25,874 nt of DNA from SZAS-3 sp964386785. GTDB taxonomy: Bacteria > Chlamydiota > Chlamydiia > Chlamydiales > JAAKFR01. This document shows positions 1 to 8,341 of the stretch, piece by piece. Position numbers and translations under genes: made by a program. The stretch is from the NCBI GenBank assembly GCA_964386785.1, contig CAYLUD010000022.1, positions 1 through 25,874 on the forward strand, in the 5' to 3' direction. Under the pieces are notes generated by a model, which made no database searches, was not told where the DNA came from, and saw nothing but the letters and a program-made list of their open reading frames with translations. How positions within the stretch are numbered: the first letter of the stretch is position 1; each line of letters starts with the position of its first letter.

Positions 1-459
1 AAGGGAGAGGAAAGCTTCTTGTGGAGTTCTGAAACCTAAAATCTCCCTAGTCCTTAAAGTTGCAACTGCCAAGATATCCGCCGGTGCATGAAGGCCTAAC
101 TCTGTTTTTTAGAAAAAAACTCTCGTAACTGCATCCTGTGCTATTGCACTCCCCTGATCATAGGTCAAGCTTTTCTGTGCTGCAGAAGGCTCTCTTTTTA
201 GAGCTTCCTTAAAACCCTCGATAACACTTGTCCGTCGAAGCCCTCGATTAGAGAGATATCTATAAATCGCTTGCGCTGAAACCCAGAGTTAGGGTGCCTC
301 AGGATATCAATATTGCAAATACCCAGCTACTTGCTCCGAAGAACAACGCCTTTCCATAATCAAATATTCCACCCCGGCCGCTACTGCCCCAGTTATTTTT
401 GACCTCGAATGCGAATCCCTTTGTAATCGAACCGCAGAAATTCGAGTATACTTGGCCAT
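1..459 (-). pseudogene. Decayed IS30-family transposase remnant
   Basis: Read on the minus strand from an ATG at 459, a short reading frame gives RSKITGAVAAGVEYL, then CSSEQVAGYL, matching the 'WSPEQIAGRL' region of IS30 transposases, and ends at a stop after 48 codons. Further along come the pieces VSAQAIYRYL (IS30 'ETIYRYI'), SLTYDQGSAIAQ (around the second catalytic Asp of IS30) and, running to base 1, REILGFRTPQEAF (the usual C-terminal 'RKILGFKTPxEVF'). The stretch with the first catalytic Asp and the part between the second Asp and the C-terminus are missing, and stops and frameshifts separate the pieces. The N-terminal HTH is absent. It is therefore a dead element with internal deletions that runs off the window start. 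Family assignment is from recalled motifs. Confidence 0.7.
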
Positions 460-565
460 TGTCTCTCCTTGTCAAAAGTCAGCAATGGCTTTTTTTTATC
501 CCTCTTCTCAACCATTCTGTTCATAACTGTTCGGCTAGCATCTTGAATCCGCAAAGGTTTTGTAG

Positions 566-760
566 AACCAGAAAATAAGACAGTTAAAATATCTAAAAAA
601 GTTAGAGCCTTTTACCAAAGTTCCTCTTTTTACCTCGGCAGAGGCAGAAAAAGAGGGCGTCCCTAGACATGCCTTGGCTTATTTAGTAAAAAGGGGAACG
701 TTGGAAAGGATTTCTCCAGGAGCTTATCGTTTCTCTCAATATGAAACTAAGGTTGATTAA
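566..760 (+). pseudogene. Remnant of AbiEi-type antitoxin / wHTH regulator
   Basis: An open frame without a usable ATG encodes about 64 residues ending at TAA 758-760. It contains LFTSAEAEKEGVPRHAL followed by LVKRGTLERISPGAYRF. This is the pattern of the winged-helix N-terminal domain of AbiEi antitoxins ('FTxAEAxxxGVSRxxLxxLVKxGxLERIxRGVYR'). Intact family members are usually near 200 residues, so only the DNA-binding domain survives and the effector half is lost. No AbiEii nucleotidyltransferase partner is recognisable downstream; the next stretch (about 750-850) has only a short frame without a clear match. Its setting among IS30 fragments fits a decayed accessory region. Confidence 0.45.
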
Positions 761-930
761 AGAATCTAACCCGCGAATCAAAATAAAAAAACTAAGCGAG
801 CAAGGAATGCATCACCTATTGCTGGAAATCTTATCAAGGCATTGCCATTAATCCCCTGCTATTTTATAGTCCTCACATTGCTCTTGAGCATGATTTTCTA
901 ACGAAGTCTTGACAAGAGAGATGACCCGAA

Positions 931-1013
931 GCTCGGGTGGTGAAATGGTAGACACTGGGGACTTAAAATCCCCTGGCCGTGAGGCCGTGAAGGTTCGAGT
1001 CCTTTCCCGAGCA
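931..1013 (+). tRNA. tRNA-Leu (anticodon UAA)
   Basis: The acceptor stem GCTCGGG (931-937) pairs with CCCGAGC (1006-1012), with discriminator A at 1013 and no encoded CCA. The anticodon stem GGGGA/TCCCC (957-961/969-973) encloses the loop CTTAAAA, giving anticodon TAA at 964-966. A long class II variable arm (about 974-988) and a T-loop TTCGAGT (994-1000) complete a leucine tRNA reading UUA. It looks intact although its surroundings are decayed mobile DNA. Confidence 0.96.
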
Positions 1014-1386
1014 TATTATTAATGAATAAATTATGTAATACTATATAACGTCCTAACCTCTGCACTGAACAAAAAAAATACATCCATACCACACAACTAT
1101 CTGAGTTGAAGCAAGCAAAACACGTAATTAATTGCCTACATTTTCTGCAAACCCACCTCCCTAAACAGGCTTCTTGCTTTTCTTCTATGAGTTGCAACTT
1201 TTATTACCTAGATCTGATTTTGGATATCCCCCACGCGACATACCCAGTAAAAAGGAATCACTAGGACGAACATCACCTTCTCAATTTTTTCTGGATCAGT
1301 GGTGTAACTCACCTTACGCAGGAGCGAAGTTGTTCGCGCATTTTTTTTATTCCTGAAACGTCACCTGATTAGCCCTAGCCCTTTCA
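1014..1386. other. Gene-free stretch with no recognisable content
   Basis: Short open frames occur on both strands, including a 60-codon plus-strand frame at 1174-1356 and a minus-strand frame that runs antisense across the tRNA. None shows a recognisable domain, plausible ribosome binding site or protein-like composition. I see no promoter, terminator or repeat that I can support. It is probably decayed sequence between the tRNA and the next transposase fragment. Confidence 0.5.
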
Positions 1387-1475
1387 AGTCAGAAGTGCAA
1401 CAGATGCATACAAGAGGGTTCGAAGGCCAAGATTGCTCGATCTCTCAAAATGGATCGTTCTACGGTAACCAGACG
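1387..1475 (+). pseudogene. Fragment of IS30-type transposase N-terminal HTH
   Basis: One plus-strand frame reads SEVQQMHTRG and, after a frameshift near 1410-1417, the next frame reads KAKIARSLKMDRSTVTRR. This matches the N-terminal helix-turn-helix of IS30-family transposases ('LxxxQRxxIxxLLxxGxSxxxIAxxLGRxxSTISRE'). Nothing recognisable follows; the frame ends near 1544. The fragment supplies the part missing from the minus-strand IS30 remnant at 1-459 but lies on the opposite strand about 1 kb away, so the two are either separate insertions or one rearranged copy. Confidence 0.55.
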
Positions 1476-1664
1476 CCAGTTTGACATAAGAAATCATGAC
1501 GCATACTTTATGAATGCAAACTCTAGCTCTTCTTTTGGGAAATAAAGCCTAGGCTTGTCCTTTCTCAACCAATAAGCAGCTCATACCGCAACTCGACTGC
1601 TAAGGGAATTCCATTAGGTAATCTTTTGCAGATGGCTCGGATTGGGAATGTAGAGCTCCGTTCT

Positions 1665-2738
1665 TTACAGTTGTCCCGACAAGCATTTTTTTGCGTTTTC
1701 AATAATGCCATTAATAACCTCAGGAACGATTACGGGTTCTTCTTGTCCTTGTTCATACACGCCACCAAGGATAAGTCGATCGTTCCAGGGGTAAATAGAA
1801 ACCCACGAGGTGGTGCTATTCGGAACATTTTGATAGAGCAAAAAATCAACCCCTTCTTGTGGAAGAAAATAGATGATTTGTCCACGAACAGGCATAAATT
1901 CTTGATCATTGAAAAGCTCTCGAGACCCCATGCTGGTACAGTTGATGATAATTTCTTCTGAAAGATTGAGAATGTCGTTCAAATCTTGAAAACGACGCTG
2001 CATTAGATAAGCACCCTTAGTTTTTACTTTAGAAAACAGGTCTTCAACGAACAATTGTCCTTCTATGCCAAGCTCATGAATCTTTCTTCCGCTTTTCACA
2101 ATTCCATTATCAAAATGAACAACTACTTCTTCGCCTCGATGTTTGGTTTTAATTGCTCCTTGAGAATTAGCTGTTTTAAAGCTGTAAGAGTCAATGAAGC
2201 GCACGCCGGCAAATTCAGGATGATCCCCTACACTATTAAGAAACCGTTTCTCTGAAGTTTCTAACATTCGTTGATTCAATTGCTTCTTTTCCTCTGGAAC
2301 ATCTTCGGAAAGAACAAGAGGGCTCCAAATTCCTGCAGCAACATTCGAAGTAAGATTGGGGCTCCACTCATCAGAATAAATATGAACCTCATACCCCTGA
2401 TCTAAAAGGTCATAGGCAGTAGCAAGACCTGCAACACCAGCACCCAAAACAGCTACCGTTCGAGAGGGAGGATTAAGGGCAGCAAGAATATCTGTAACCT
2501 CTTTTGCTCCCCCGAAGCAAAGAGTTAACCCAGAACCACCGTACCCATAATTGTGCACAATCAATTTATTCTGCAGAACTTCCGCCTCTAAACGAACTCC
2601 GGATTTTCTATATGGCCGGATTCCTACGTTCATGCCGATAATGTTCTCTTGAGATAGATCAGGGGTCTTGAGATAGATATCTTCCACCCCAAAAAGGGAG
2701 CAGCAAACAAGCATCAAAAAAACAATCTTATATCGCAC
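1665..2738 (-). CDS. Exported FAD-dependent DAAO-family oxidoreductase, apparently circularly permuted
   Basis: 357 residues. Residues 1-17 look like a Sec signal peptide (MRYK, hydrophobic core, SLFG). The dinucleotide-binding motif VLGAGVAGL is at about 97-105 and VAAGIWSP at 133-140, as in D-amino-acid oxidases (DAAO 'DVAAGLWQP'). INCTS near 265 and RGQI near 285 match DAAO 'VNCTG' and 'RGQI', and LGGVYEQG is near the C-terminus. In ordinary DAAO the segments GFRPVRPxxRLExE and HNYGHGGYGLT are C-terminal. Here their equivalents, GIRPYRKSGVRLEAE (39-53) and VHNYGYGGSGLT (61-72), come before the GxGxxG strand, and nothing similar follows the C-terminus. The chain thus reads as a circular permutation placed behind a signal peptide. 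The carboxylate-binding Arg equivalent (R41) and the glycine-rich FAD loop are kept. The likely reaction is oxidative deamination of an amino acid in the envelope; the substrate is unknown. The gene stands alone. Confidence 0.85.
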   Translation of the reverse strand: MRYKIVFLMLVCCSLFGVEDIYLKTPDLSQENIIGMNVGIRPYRKSGVRLEAEVLQNKLIVHNYGYGGSGLTLCFGGAKEVTDILAALNPPSRTVAVLGAGVAGLATAYDLLDQGYEVHIYSDEWSPNLTSNVAAGIWSPLVLSEDVPEEKKQLNQRMLETSEKRFLNSVGDHPEFAGVRFIDSYSFKTANSQGAIKTKHRGEEVVVHFDNGIVKSGRKIHELGIEGQLFVEDLFSKVKTKGAYLMQRRFQDLNDILNLSEEIIINCTSMGSRELFNDQEFMPVRGQIIYFLPQEGVDFLLYQNVPNSTTSWVSIYPWNDRLILGGVYEQGQEEPVIVPEVINGIIENAKKCLSGQL

Positions 2739-3226
2739 AGGAATCCTCGCTTACGTTTATTATGGAGAAGTATGTAACCTAAAATAGGCTTTTTTTCATA
2801 CTGTATCGCTACCATTTTTTTGGTCCGTATATTCGACATGTAGTGATGGGGAGGAGGAATTATTCTCTTAACTTCCTCTATTTTAATCCCATCGAGCCAA
2901 ATTAAGGCAATGAGGTCGACATGCTCATCTTTGGCATGTTGTGATGAAAACACAGAAAGAGAACAAGTATGGCAAGCAGGGTGAAGAAGCATTGGGGATA
3001 TAAAATAAGAAATGAGAGACTACGATAGGTCTGCCCAGTTTTTGAGGTCCACCCTATACGTCCCATGCACTGATTTCCAATGAATGGATGCTATGCATGG
3101 TCGCGTTTCCTTACGTAAAATAGATGCAATTGGCAACTACACATTGTGTTTCTTGATAGAATCTCTTACAATCCTTTCTTTCGTGATGACGTTGATTGAA
3201 CACATTTTTTCCCTTGCATTCTACAT
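2739..3226. other. Intergenic region between the oxidase and tsaD
   Basis: The region separates two divergent genes and should hold both promoters, but I cannot pick convincing -35/-10 pairs. A 92-codon minus-strand frame (2714-2992) lacks a ribosome binding site, overlaps the oxidase start and matches nothing I recognise. A 7-base inverted repeat CCATGCA/TGCATGG (3063-3069 and 3094-3100) has a 24-base loop; it could be an operator or chance. Confidence 0.4.
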
Positions 3227-4216
3227 ATGACTCTACTCACTTTAGGAATCGAATCAAGTTGTGATGATACTGCGATAGCCGTCGTCCGCGGTCAAAATAT
3301 TCTTTCTAACTGCATTCGAGCTCAAGAAGATTTAGTAGCTCAGTATGGGGGTGTGTTTCCTGAACAAGCCAGCCGACGACACTTAGATGTATGTGAAGAA
3401 GTATTAGAACGCGCTCTAGGTGAAGCCTCCTGTTCCATACAGAGTATTGACCTGATTGCGGTCACCTATGGCCCAGGATTGATCGGTTCTCTCTTAATCG
3501 GAATTCATTTTGCTAAAGGGTTAGCGTGGAGCTTGCATAAACCTTTGATCGGAGTCCATCACTTGAAAGCTCACTTGTATGCTGCTTGCATGAAGGAGAT
3601 GCCCCTGTTTCCTGCCTTAGGTCTTCTTCTATCCGGCGGACATACGATTTTGCTTCTGATGGATAGCTTACGGGATTACAAGGTCTTGGGACAGACTCAA
3701 GATGATGCGATTGGAGAGTCATTTGATAAAGCTGCTAGGCTCCTCTCTTTGCCATATCCGGGAGGGGGTGCTGTAGAACAAGCTGCGCAAGGAGGAGACC
3801 CCCACCGATATGGCTTCAAACCATGCCATGTCAAAGATCATCCCTTTGATTTTTCCTTTTCTGGCTTGAAAACAGCCCTTGCACAGCAATTGAATCAACT
3901 AGGCCCGCTAGATACAACTCTCACCTCCGACTTAGCTGCAAGCTTCCAACGTGCTGCTTTTCAGACTATTGAAGAAAAAATACAACTGGCTTGTTTAAAA
4001 TATCAACCACGCAGTATCGTCCTGGGAGGTGGAGTCTGTCAGAGTCAGACCCTCAGAGCAATATTAACAACTTCTTGCTCGTTACCACTGTACTTTCCTC
4101 CTCCAGGGTTGTCAGTTGACAACGGAGCTATGATTGCAGGAATGGGAGCGTATCTTTATGAGCATCAAATTACAGAGACCTCTCTCATTGAAGCGAAACC
4201 ACGGCTTCCCTTATAA
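3227..4216 (+). CDS. tsaD: tRNA N6-adenosine threonylcarbamoyltransferase TsaD (Gcp/YgjD)
   Basis: 329 residues, close to the usual length of bacterial TsaD. It transfers the threonylcarbamoyl group of TC-AMP (made by TsaC/TsaC2) onto A37 of tRNAs that read ANN codons, together with TsaB and TsaE in the cytoplasm. The ASKHA fold and metal site are visible: LGIESSCDDT at 6-15, EQASRRH at 46-52, the metal-binding HxxxH of HHLKAH at 111-116, LSGGHT at 135-140, DDAIGESFDK at 159-168, FSFSGLKTAL and the C-terminal VDNGAMIA. The start at 3227 precedes the conserved N-terminal strand directly. The gene heads the opp string and its last 59 bases overlap oppA, an order resembling the gcp-opp locus of Chlamydia. 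No tsaB or tsaE is in the window. Confidence 0.97.
   Translation: MTLLTLGIESSCDDTAIAVVRGQNILSNCIRAQEDLVAQYGGVFPEQASRRHLDVCEEVLERALGEASCSIQSIDLIAVTYGPGLIGSLLIGIHFAKGLAWSLHKPLIGVHHLKAHLYAACMKEMPLFPALGLLLSGGHTILLLMDSLRDYKVLGQTQDDAIGESFDKAARLLSLPYPGGGAVEQAAQGGDPHRYGFKPCHVKDHPFDFSFSGLKTALAQQLNQLGPLDTTLTSDLAASFQRAAFQTIEEKIQLACLKYQPRSIVLGGGVCQSQTLRAILTTSCSLPLYFPPPGLSVDNGAMIAGMGAYLYEHQITETSLIEAKPRLPL
4144..4148 (+). promoter_or_regulatory. Shine-Dalgarno of oppA inside tsaD
   Basis: GGGAG at 4144-4148 lies 9 bases before ATG 4158. It favours that start over the in-frame TTG at 4134, which has no such site. The site is inside the last codons of tsaD, so oppA translation is probably coupled to tsaD. 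Confidence 0.6.
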
Positions 4217-5786
4217 AATTCTTGTCTCTACTCTCATATTCGGTCTGTGTTGCGTTAGCTGCCAATCTAAAAAAACTCGCACGACTCACTCCATTCTTCA
4301 TATCAACATGTGTAGCGGCCCCTCCTCTTTAGATCCTCGTCAGGCTCGTTTAGTGCGAGATTTGACGCTGATGAGGCAGTTATACGAAGGGTTATTTCGC
4401 ATCACAAATAACGGAGTAGAACCTGCCTTAGCAACTCACTACACCCTATCCGAGGATGGGTGTCACTACACTTTTTTTCTACGTGAGGCCTATTGGTCAA
4501 ATGGGAATCCGATTACAGCTGATGATTTTGTTCATTCTTGGACGCAGACACTCTCTCCAGATTTTCCTTCTGCCTATTCTTATCTACTCTATCCCATCCG
4601 TAATGGACATGCTGTGAAACTAGGTCAATGCTCTGTTGCTGAACTAGGAGTGCGAGCGGTCGATGCGCATACCTTAGAAGTAGAGTTAGAACAACCCTTA
4701 CCTTATTTTCTAGAGTTGACTGCATTCCCTACTTGGTTTCCTGTACATCCCCTGGTAGATCAATCCCAGACACCCATTGTGTCAGGACCATTTTCCTTGA
4801 AAGAATGGAAGCCTGAAGACCACCTAACCCTAAGTCGGAACACCTCGTACTGGGATCAAAGCCATGTATACTTAGATGAGGTGGATGTCTCGTTTATTCA
4901 AGACGTGCAAACGGAGCATCATTTATTTTCCCAAGGGTTGCTAGACTGGTTAGGAGCTCCTATTTCTCATGACTTACCTCCAGAAATTCTTGCCCGTTGG
5001 AAAGAGAAATCTGTCGCTCATTCTTATGATGTAGATGGCACTCTATGGTTCAAAGTGAATACTCGAGCGACTCCCTTGCAGAATACATCCTTACGGAAGG
5101 CACTTTCTGCAGCTTTATCTCGACAAGACTTCGTCACATACCTGACTGGAGGAGGTCAGAAGATTGCCACTTCGATTCTTCCTCCCTCCTTACAACTACA
5201 TGCGCACACTTTACTTCAAGATAACGCGCCAGATGTAGCCAAACGCTACCTCAACCAAGCATGTCAAGAAGAAGGGTGGACTATTGACACTCTTCCTACC
5301 ATTACGTTGTCCTACCCAGCCTCTGAACGCAACACAAAAATTGTACAAGTAGCACAAGCTCAATGGAAAGAGAGGTTAGGACTACACGTGAAATTAGAGG
5401 CTCTAGAACGAGGAGTATTTTACGCAAAAACAAGAGCAGGAGCCTATCAACTAGGCATTGGTGAGTGGATAGCAGATTATCACGACCCAATTGCATTTCT
5501 TGAGCTATTCCAAGGCACGTTAGAGGAAGGGAGTGGGATTAACGATACAGGATGGAGCGATCCTAGATACCGTACCTGTATTGCATTAGCCTCTCAAACT
5601 TCCTCCCTAGACGAGAGGGCTCGTCTTCTGATGGAAGCGGAAGCCTTGGTTATGGATAGACTGCCAGTGATCCCTTTATACCACTATGCTTTCGATTACG
5701 TCAGTCGCAGCCACCTGTCAGGGGTATTCCTTTCCCCATTAGGAACGATGGACTTCAAATCTGCACGCATTGAACAGACAAAATGA
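4158..5786 (+). CDS. oppA: Oligopeptide ABC transporter substrate-binding lipoprotein OppA
   Basis: 542 residues from ATG 4158 (an upstream in-frame TTG at 4134 would add eight). A basic N-terminus, a hydrophobic stretch and a CVSC lipobox (Cys about residue 35) indicate a Sec-exported lipoprotein. The mature part has the cluster C SBP_bac_5 layout: SSLDPRQARLVRDL then LYEGLFRI near the N-terminus, YTFFLREAYWSNGNPITADD with FVHSW, and LGIGEWIADYHDPIAFLELF in the second lobe. It should capture short peptides in the periplasm and deliver them to OppBC. Chlamydiae often keep several OppA paralogues, some reported to bind peptidoglycan-derived peptides, so the ligand is open. Its stop overlaps the oppB start by 4 bases (ATGA). 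Confidence 0.93.
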   Translation: MSIKLQRPLSLKRNHGFPYKILVSTLIFGLCCVSCQSKKTRTTHSILHINMCSGPSSLDPRQARLVRDLTLMRQLYEGLFRITNNGVEPALATHYTLSEDGCHYTFFLREAYWSNGNPITADDFVHSWTQTLSPDFPSAYSYLLYPIRNGHAVKLGQCSVAELGVRAVDAHTLEVELEQPLPYFLELTAFPTWFPVHPLVDQSQTPIVSGPFSLKEWKPEDHLTLSRNTSYWDQSHVYLDEVDVSFIQDVQTEHHLFSQGLLDWLGAPISHDLPPEILARWKEKSVAHSYDVDGTLWFKVNTRATPLQNTSLRKALSAALSRQDFVTYLTGGGQKIATSILPPSLQLHAHTLLQDNAPDVAKRYLNQACQEEGWTIDTLPTITLSYPASERNTKIVQVAQAQWKERLGLHVKLEALERGVFYAKTRAGAYQLGIGEWIADYHDPIAFLELFQGTLEEGSGINDTGWSDPRYRTCIALASQTSSLDERARLLMEAEALVMDRLPVIPLYHYAFDYVSRSHLSGVFLSPLGTMDFKSARIEQTK

Positions 5787-6721
5787 GACCTAGACTGCGC
5801 ATTCTTTCCCATCGAGGCCTCTCCTTACTTGGGGCTTTTTTCCTCATCCTTACCTTCACTTTTATTTTGATGAAATGGCTTCCAGGAAACCCTTTTTCGG
5901 AAGAAAAAAGTTTCTCTGAAGAAACATTAGCATCCCTATCGAGTTATTACCATTTCGATGAGCCAGTGTGGAAACAATATGGCTACTACCTCTATCAAGT
6001 GATGCATGGAGATTTGGGGATGTCATTGCGTTTTACGAATCGCTCGGTAGCTTCCATCTTGCAACAAGGATTTCCTGTTTCGTGTATATTGGGTGGTTCA
6101 GCTCTTGGCGTTGCATTATTAGGCGGGGTCTTTTTGGGTATTGGGGGTGCTCTCATCGAAAATCGAGTAGCTCAAGTATGCTGGATTCTTATGGTAGTTT
6201 TAGGACTCTCCTGCCCTAGTTTTGTCCTAGCTCCGCTTCTTCAATATGTGATTGCCATCCAATATGGCTGGCTTCCAGCTGCTCGTTGGGGTTCACTGAC
6301 TCATGCCATTTTGCCTATTATATCACTCGCTCTCCTTCCGATGTTGATGATTGCGCAGTTTATCAAAAAAGAAATGATTAAGGTGCTACAAGGAAATTAC
6401 ATACGATTTGCTTATGCAAAAGGCTTGTCTAAGACCCGTGTCATTTTTTGTCATGCCTTGCCTAATGCATTACTTCCTTTAGTCACCTATTTAGGAATGT
6501 TATTAGCTAATATTTTAACAGGCAGTTTTGCGGTAGAAAAAATTTTTGGCATCCCAGGGTTAGGGCAAAATTTCGTGTTAGCGATCACGGCGCGAGACTA
6601 TCCCGTCATTATGGGGGTGACGATTCTGTATAGCACTGTATTTCTCAGTTCTTTGTTTATTACTGAACTAGTTTATGGTTGTTTAGATCCCAAGCTTAGA
6701 TTGGGGGAGGAAGAAACGTAA
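5783..6721 (+). CDS. oppB: Oligopeptide ABC transporter permease OppB
   Basis: 312 residues, usual length for OppB/DppB. It begins with an N-terminal membrane helix (LGAFFLILTFTFILMKWLPG), continues with a periplasmic stretch including GDLGMSLRF, and then has the BPD_transp_1 helices. The cytoplasmic EAA loop that docks on the ATPases is seen as FAYAKGLSKTRVIFCHALPN, and EKIFGIPGLGQNF follows, as in the family. It forms the inner-membrane channel with OppC. The start overlaps the oppA stop in ATGA and has no clear ribosome binding site, so translation is probably coupled. Confidence 0.95.
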   Translation: MRPRLRILSHRGLSLLGAFFLILTFTFILMKWLPGNPFSEEKSFSEETLASLSSYYHFDEPVWKQYGYYLYQVMHGDLGMSLRFTNRSVASILQQGFPVSCILGGSALGVALLGGVFLGIGGALIENRVAQVCWILMVVLGLSCPSFVLAPLLQYVIAIQYGWLPAARWGSLTHAILPIISLALLPMLMIAQFIKKEMIKVLQGNYIRFAYAKGLSKTRVIFCHALPNALLPLVTYLGMLLANILTGSFAVEKIFGIPGLGQNFVLAITARDYPVIMGVTILYSTVFLSSLFITELVYGCLDPKLRLGEEET

Positions 6722-7557
6722 TGGAAGACACGCTAACTACCCGTCGCTTCTCTATTACACCAAGTCAAGGGTTCTTGATTTCGGGCACGTTGATTCTCTT
6801 ATGCATCTTACTATTCGGTATGTTAGGCCCTTTACTGAGTGGATTTCATTATGATGATGTCCATCTAGCGTTACAGAACCAACCTCCGAGTTCTCGATTC
6901 TGGTTTGGAACGGATGAGTTAGGACGTGATGTATTTACTCGCATAGCGATGGGAGCCCGCATCTCCTTATCTCTCGGTTTTTGTGCAGCCTTAGTTGATA
7001 GCTGTATTGGGATTGTATGGGGGGGGGTGGCTGCCTGGGCCGGTGGACGCTGGGATCGCTATTTGATGGGTATTACGAATGTATTGTATGCTCTACCTTC
7101 TCTGCTGCTTGCTATTCTATTAACGCTCTTAGGGGGTTCTGGTTTCTTCTCTGTTTTAGGAGCTCTCGTCGTAGTGGGGTGGATCCAGATGGCACGTATT
7201 GTACGAGGCCAATTTCTTCATTTACGACAACAATCTTTTGTGCAAGCAGCAGTCACTATTGGGGCCTCGCCTTTCCGCATTTTTTTCCATTATCTCCTTC
7301 CTAATGCGATACGCCCAATCTCAATTTGCATGACTCTGACCATCCCATCTGCTATCTTTTCTGAAGCATTTTTGAGTTTCCTAGGCTTAGGCATTCAAGT
7401 ACCCACACCTAGTTGGGGATCTATGATTCAAGACGCGTTGTCTACCCTATCTTTTTACCCTTGGCGGCTCCTATTTCCCTCATTTTTTATAGGAATAACC
7501 TTGTTGGCATTTTATCTGATTAGTGAAGGATTAGAGCATGCTGTATCAGCCGAATGA
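6721..7557 (+). CDS. oppC: Oligopeptide ABC transporter permease OppC
   Basis: 278 residues. An N-terminal helix (LISGTLILLCILLFGMLGPL) is followed by FWFGTDELGRDVFTRIAMGA, a hallmark of OppC/DppC, and by BPD_transp_1 helices. The EAA loop reads VQAAVTIGASPFRIFFHYLL, and EAFLSFLGLGIQVPTPSWG is typical of the C-terminal third. It pairs with OppB as the inner-membrane channel. Start and preceding stop overlap by one base (TAATG), with GGGAGG about 10 bases upstream; its end overlaps oppD by 20 bases. Confidence 0.95.
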   Translation: MEDTLTTRRFSITPSQGFLISGTLILLCILLFGMLGPLLSGFHYDDVHLALQNQPPSSRFWFGTDELGRDVFTRIAMGARISLSLGFCAALVDSCIGIVWGGVAAWAGGRWDRYLMGITNVLYALPSLLLAILLTLLGGSGFFSVLGALVVVGWIQMARIVRGQFLHLRQQSFVQAAVTIGASPFRIFFHYLLPNAIRPISICMTLTIPSAIFSEAFLSFLGLGIQVPTPSWGSMIQDALSTLSFYPWRLLFPSFFIGITLLAFYLISEGLEHAVSAE

Positions 7558-8341
7558 GGAGCCTCTCTTTTGCATCGACAATCTGTCTCTGGCGCTCTCT
7601 ATACCTCATCGGAAACAGATCCTCTCCTCCATTACATTTGCAGTCCATGCAGGAGAAGCTGTCGGTTTAATTGGGGGTTCGGGATCAGGCAAAAGTATGA
7701 TCGTGCGTTCTATTCTAGATCTTCTCCCTCGTTATGCTATCCGAACAGGTCGGATTCAATTTGAAGGGTGTGTATTACAAAAAGATAGACAAGTGATTGG
7801 AAAAAAAATTGGTACTGTGTTTCAAGATCCTATGACAGCCTTGAATCCTCTATTTCGTATTGCAACACAACTTCTAGAATCTCTGCGTTTGCATCGCAAT
7901 GTACATGGTATAGCAGCATGGGACGCTGCCCATGCATTACTAGAGACTGTAGAGATGCCAGATCCCCATCGATGTCTCCAATCCTATCCCTATGAACTAT
8001 CTGGGGGCATGAGACAACGTGTATGTATAGCGATTGCACTGGCAGGCAATCCGCAACTTCTCATTGCTGATGAACCTACAACGGCTTTAGATGTAACGAC
8101 GCAACACGAGATCGTAACCCTACTGGAACGTCTGCGCTCTCAACATCACCTTGCAATCCTCTGGATTTCTCACGACTTACCCCTTGTAGCTCAGTTATGC
8201 TCTAGACTTCTTGTATTGTATGAAGGAAAACTCATTGAAACAGGCCCTACCAAGTCGGTATTTACAACCCCTTCTCATCCCTATACACGAGCATTATTAG
8301 CAGCGATTCCCTCTCACCCTGCAATAGGATCTCTAGGATGA
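7538..8341 (+). CDS. oppD: Oligopeptide ABC transporter ATPase OppD (short form)
   Basis: 267 residues. Walker A GGSGSGKS is at 46-53, the Q-loop is in VFQDPMTALNP, the ABC signature is LSGGMRQRV, Walker B is LLIADEPTTALD and the switch His is in WISHD. It powers peptide import from the cytoplasmic face together with OppF. It ends soon after HPYTRALLAAIPS, so most of the C-terminal oligo_HPY extension with its conserved cysteines (seen in OppD/DppD of about 320-340 residues) is absent. AAGGA lies 7 bases before the start, inside oppC. Confidence 0.93.
   Translation: MLYQPNEEPLFCIDNLSLALSIPHRKQILSSITFAVHAGEAVGLIGGSGSGKSMIVRSILDLLPRYAIRTGRIQFEGCVLQKDRQVIGKKIGTVFQDPMTALNPLFRIATQLLESLRLHRNVHGIAAWDAAHALLETVEMPDPHRCLQSYPYELSGGMRQRVCIAIALAGNPQLLIADEPTTALDVTTQHEIVTLLERLRSQHHLAILWISHDLPLVAQLCSRLLVLYEGKLIETGPTKSVFTTPSHPYTRALLAAIPSHPAIGSLG

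Noticed and set aside
898..1197. 99-codon minus-strand open frame across tRNA-Leu(UAA)
   Set aside because: It runs antisense through the tRNA and matches nothing; a shadow of the tRNA region.
2714..2992. 92-codon minus-strand open frame starting with MLLHPACHTCSL
   Set aside because: It overlaps the oxidase start, has no ribosome binding site, no recognised domain and an unusual composition; probably chance.
3063..3100. Inverted repeat CCATGCA/TGCATGG before tsaD as an operator
   Set aside because: The arms are only 7 bases with a 24-base loop; too weak to call without comparison.
4134..4157. TTG at 4134 as start of oppA
   Set aside because: ATG 4158 has GGGAG at a good distance and leads straight into the signal peptide.
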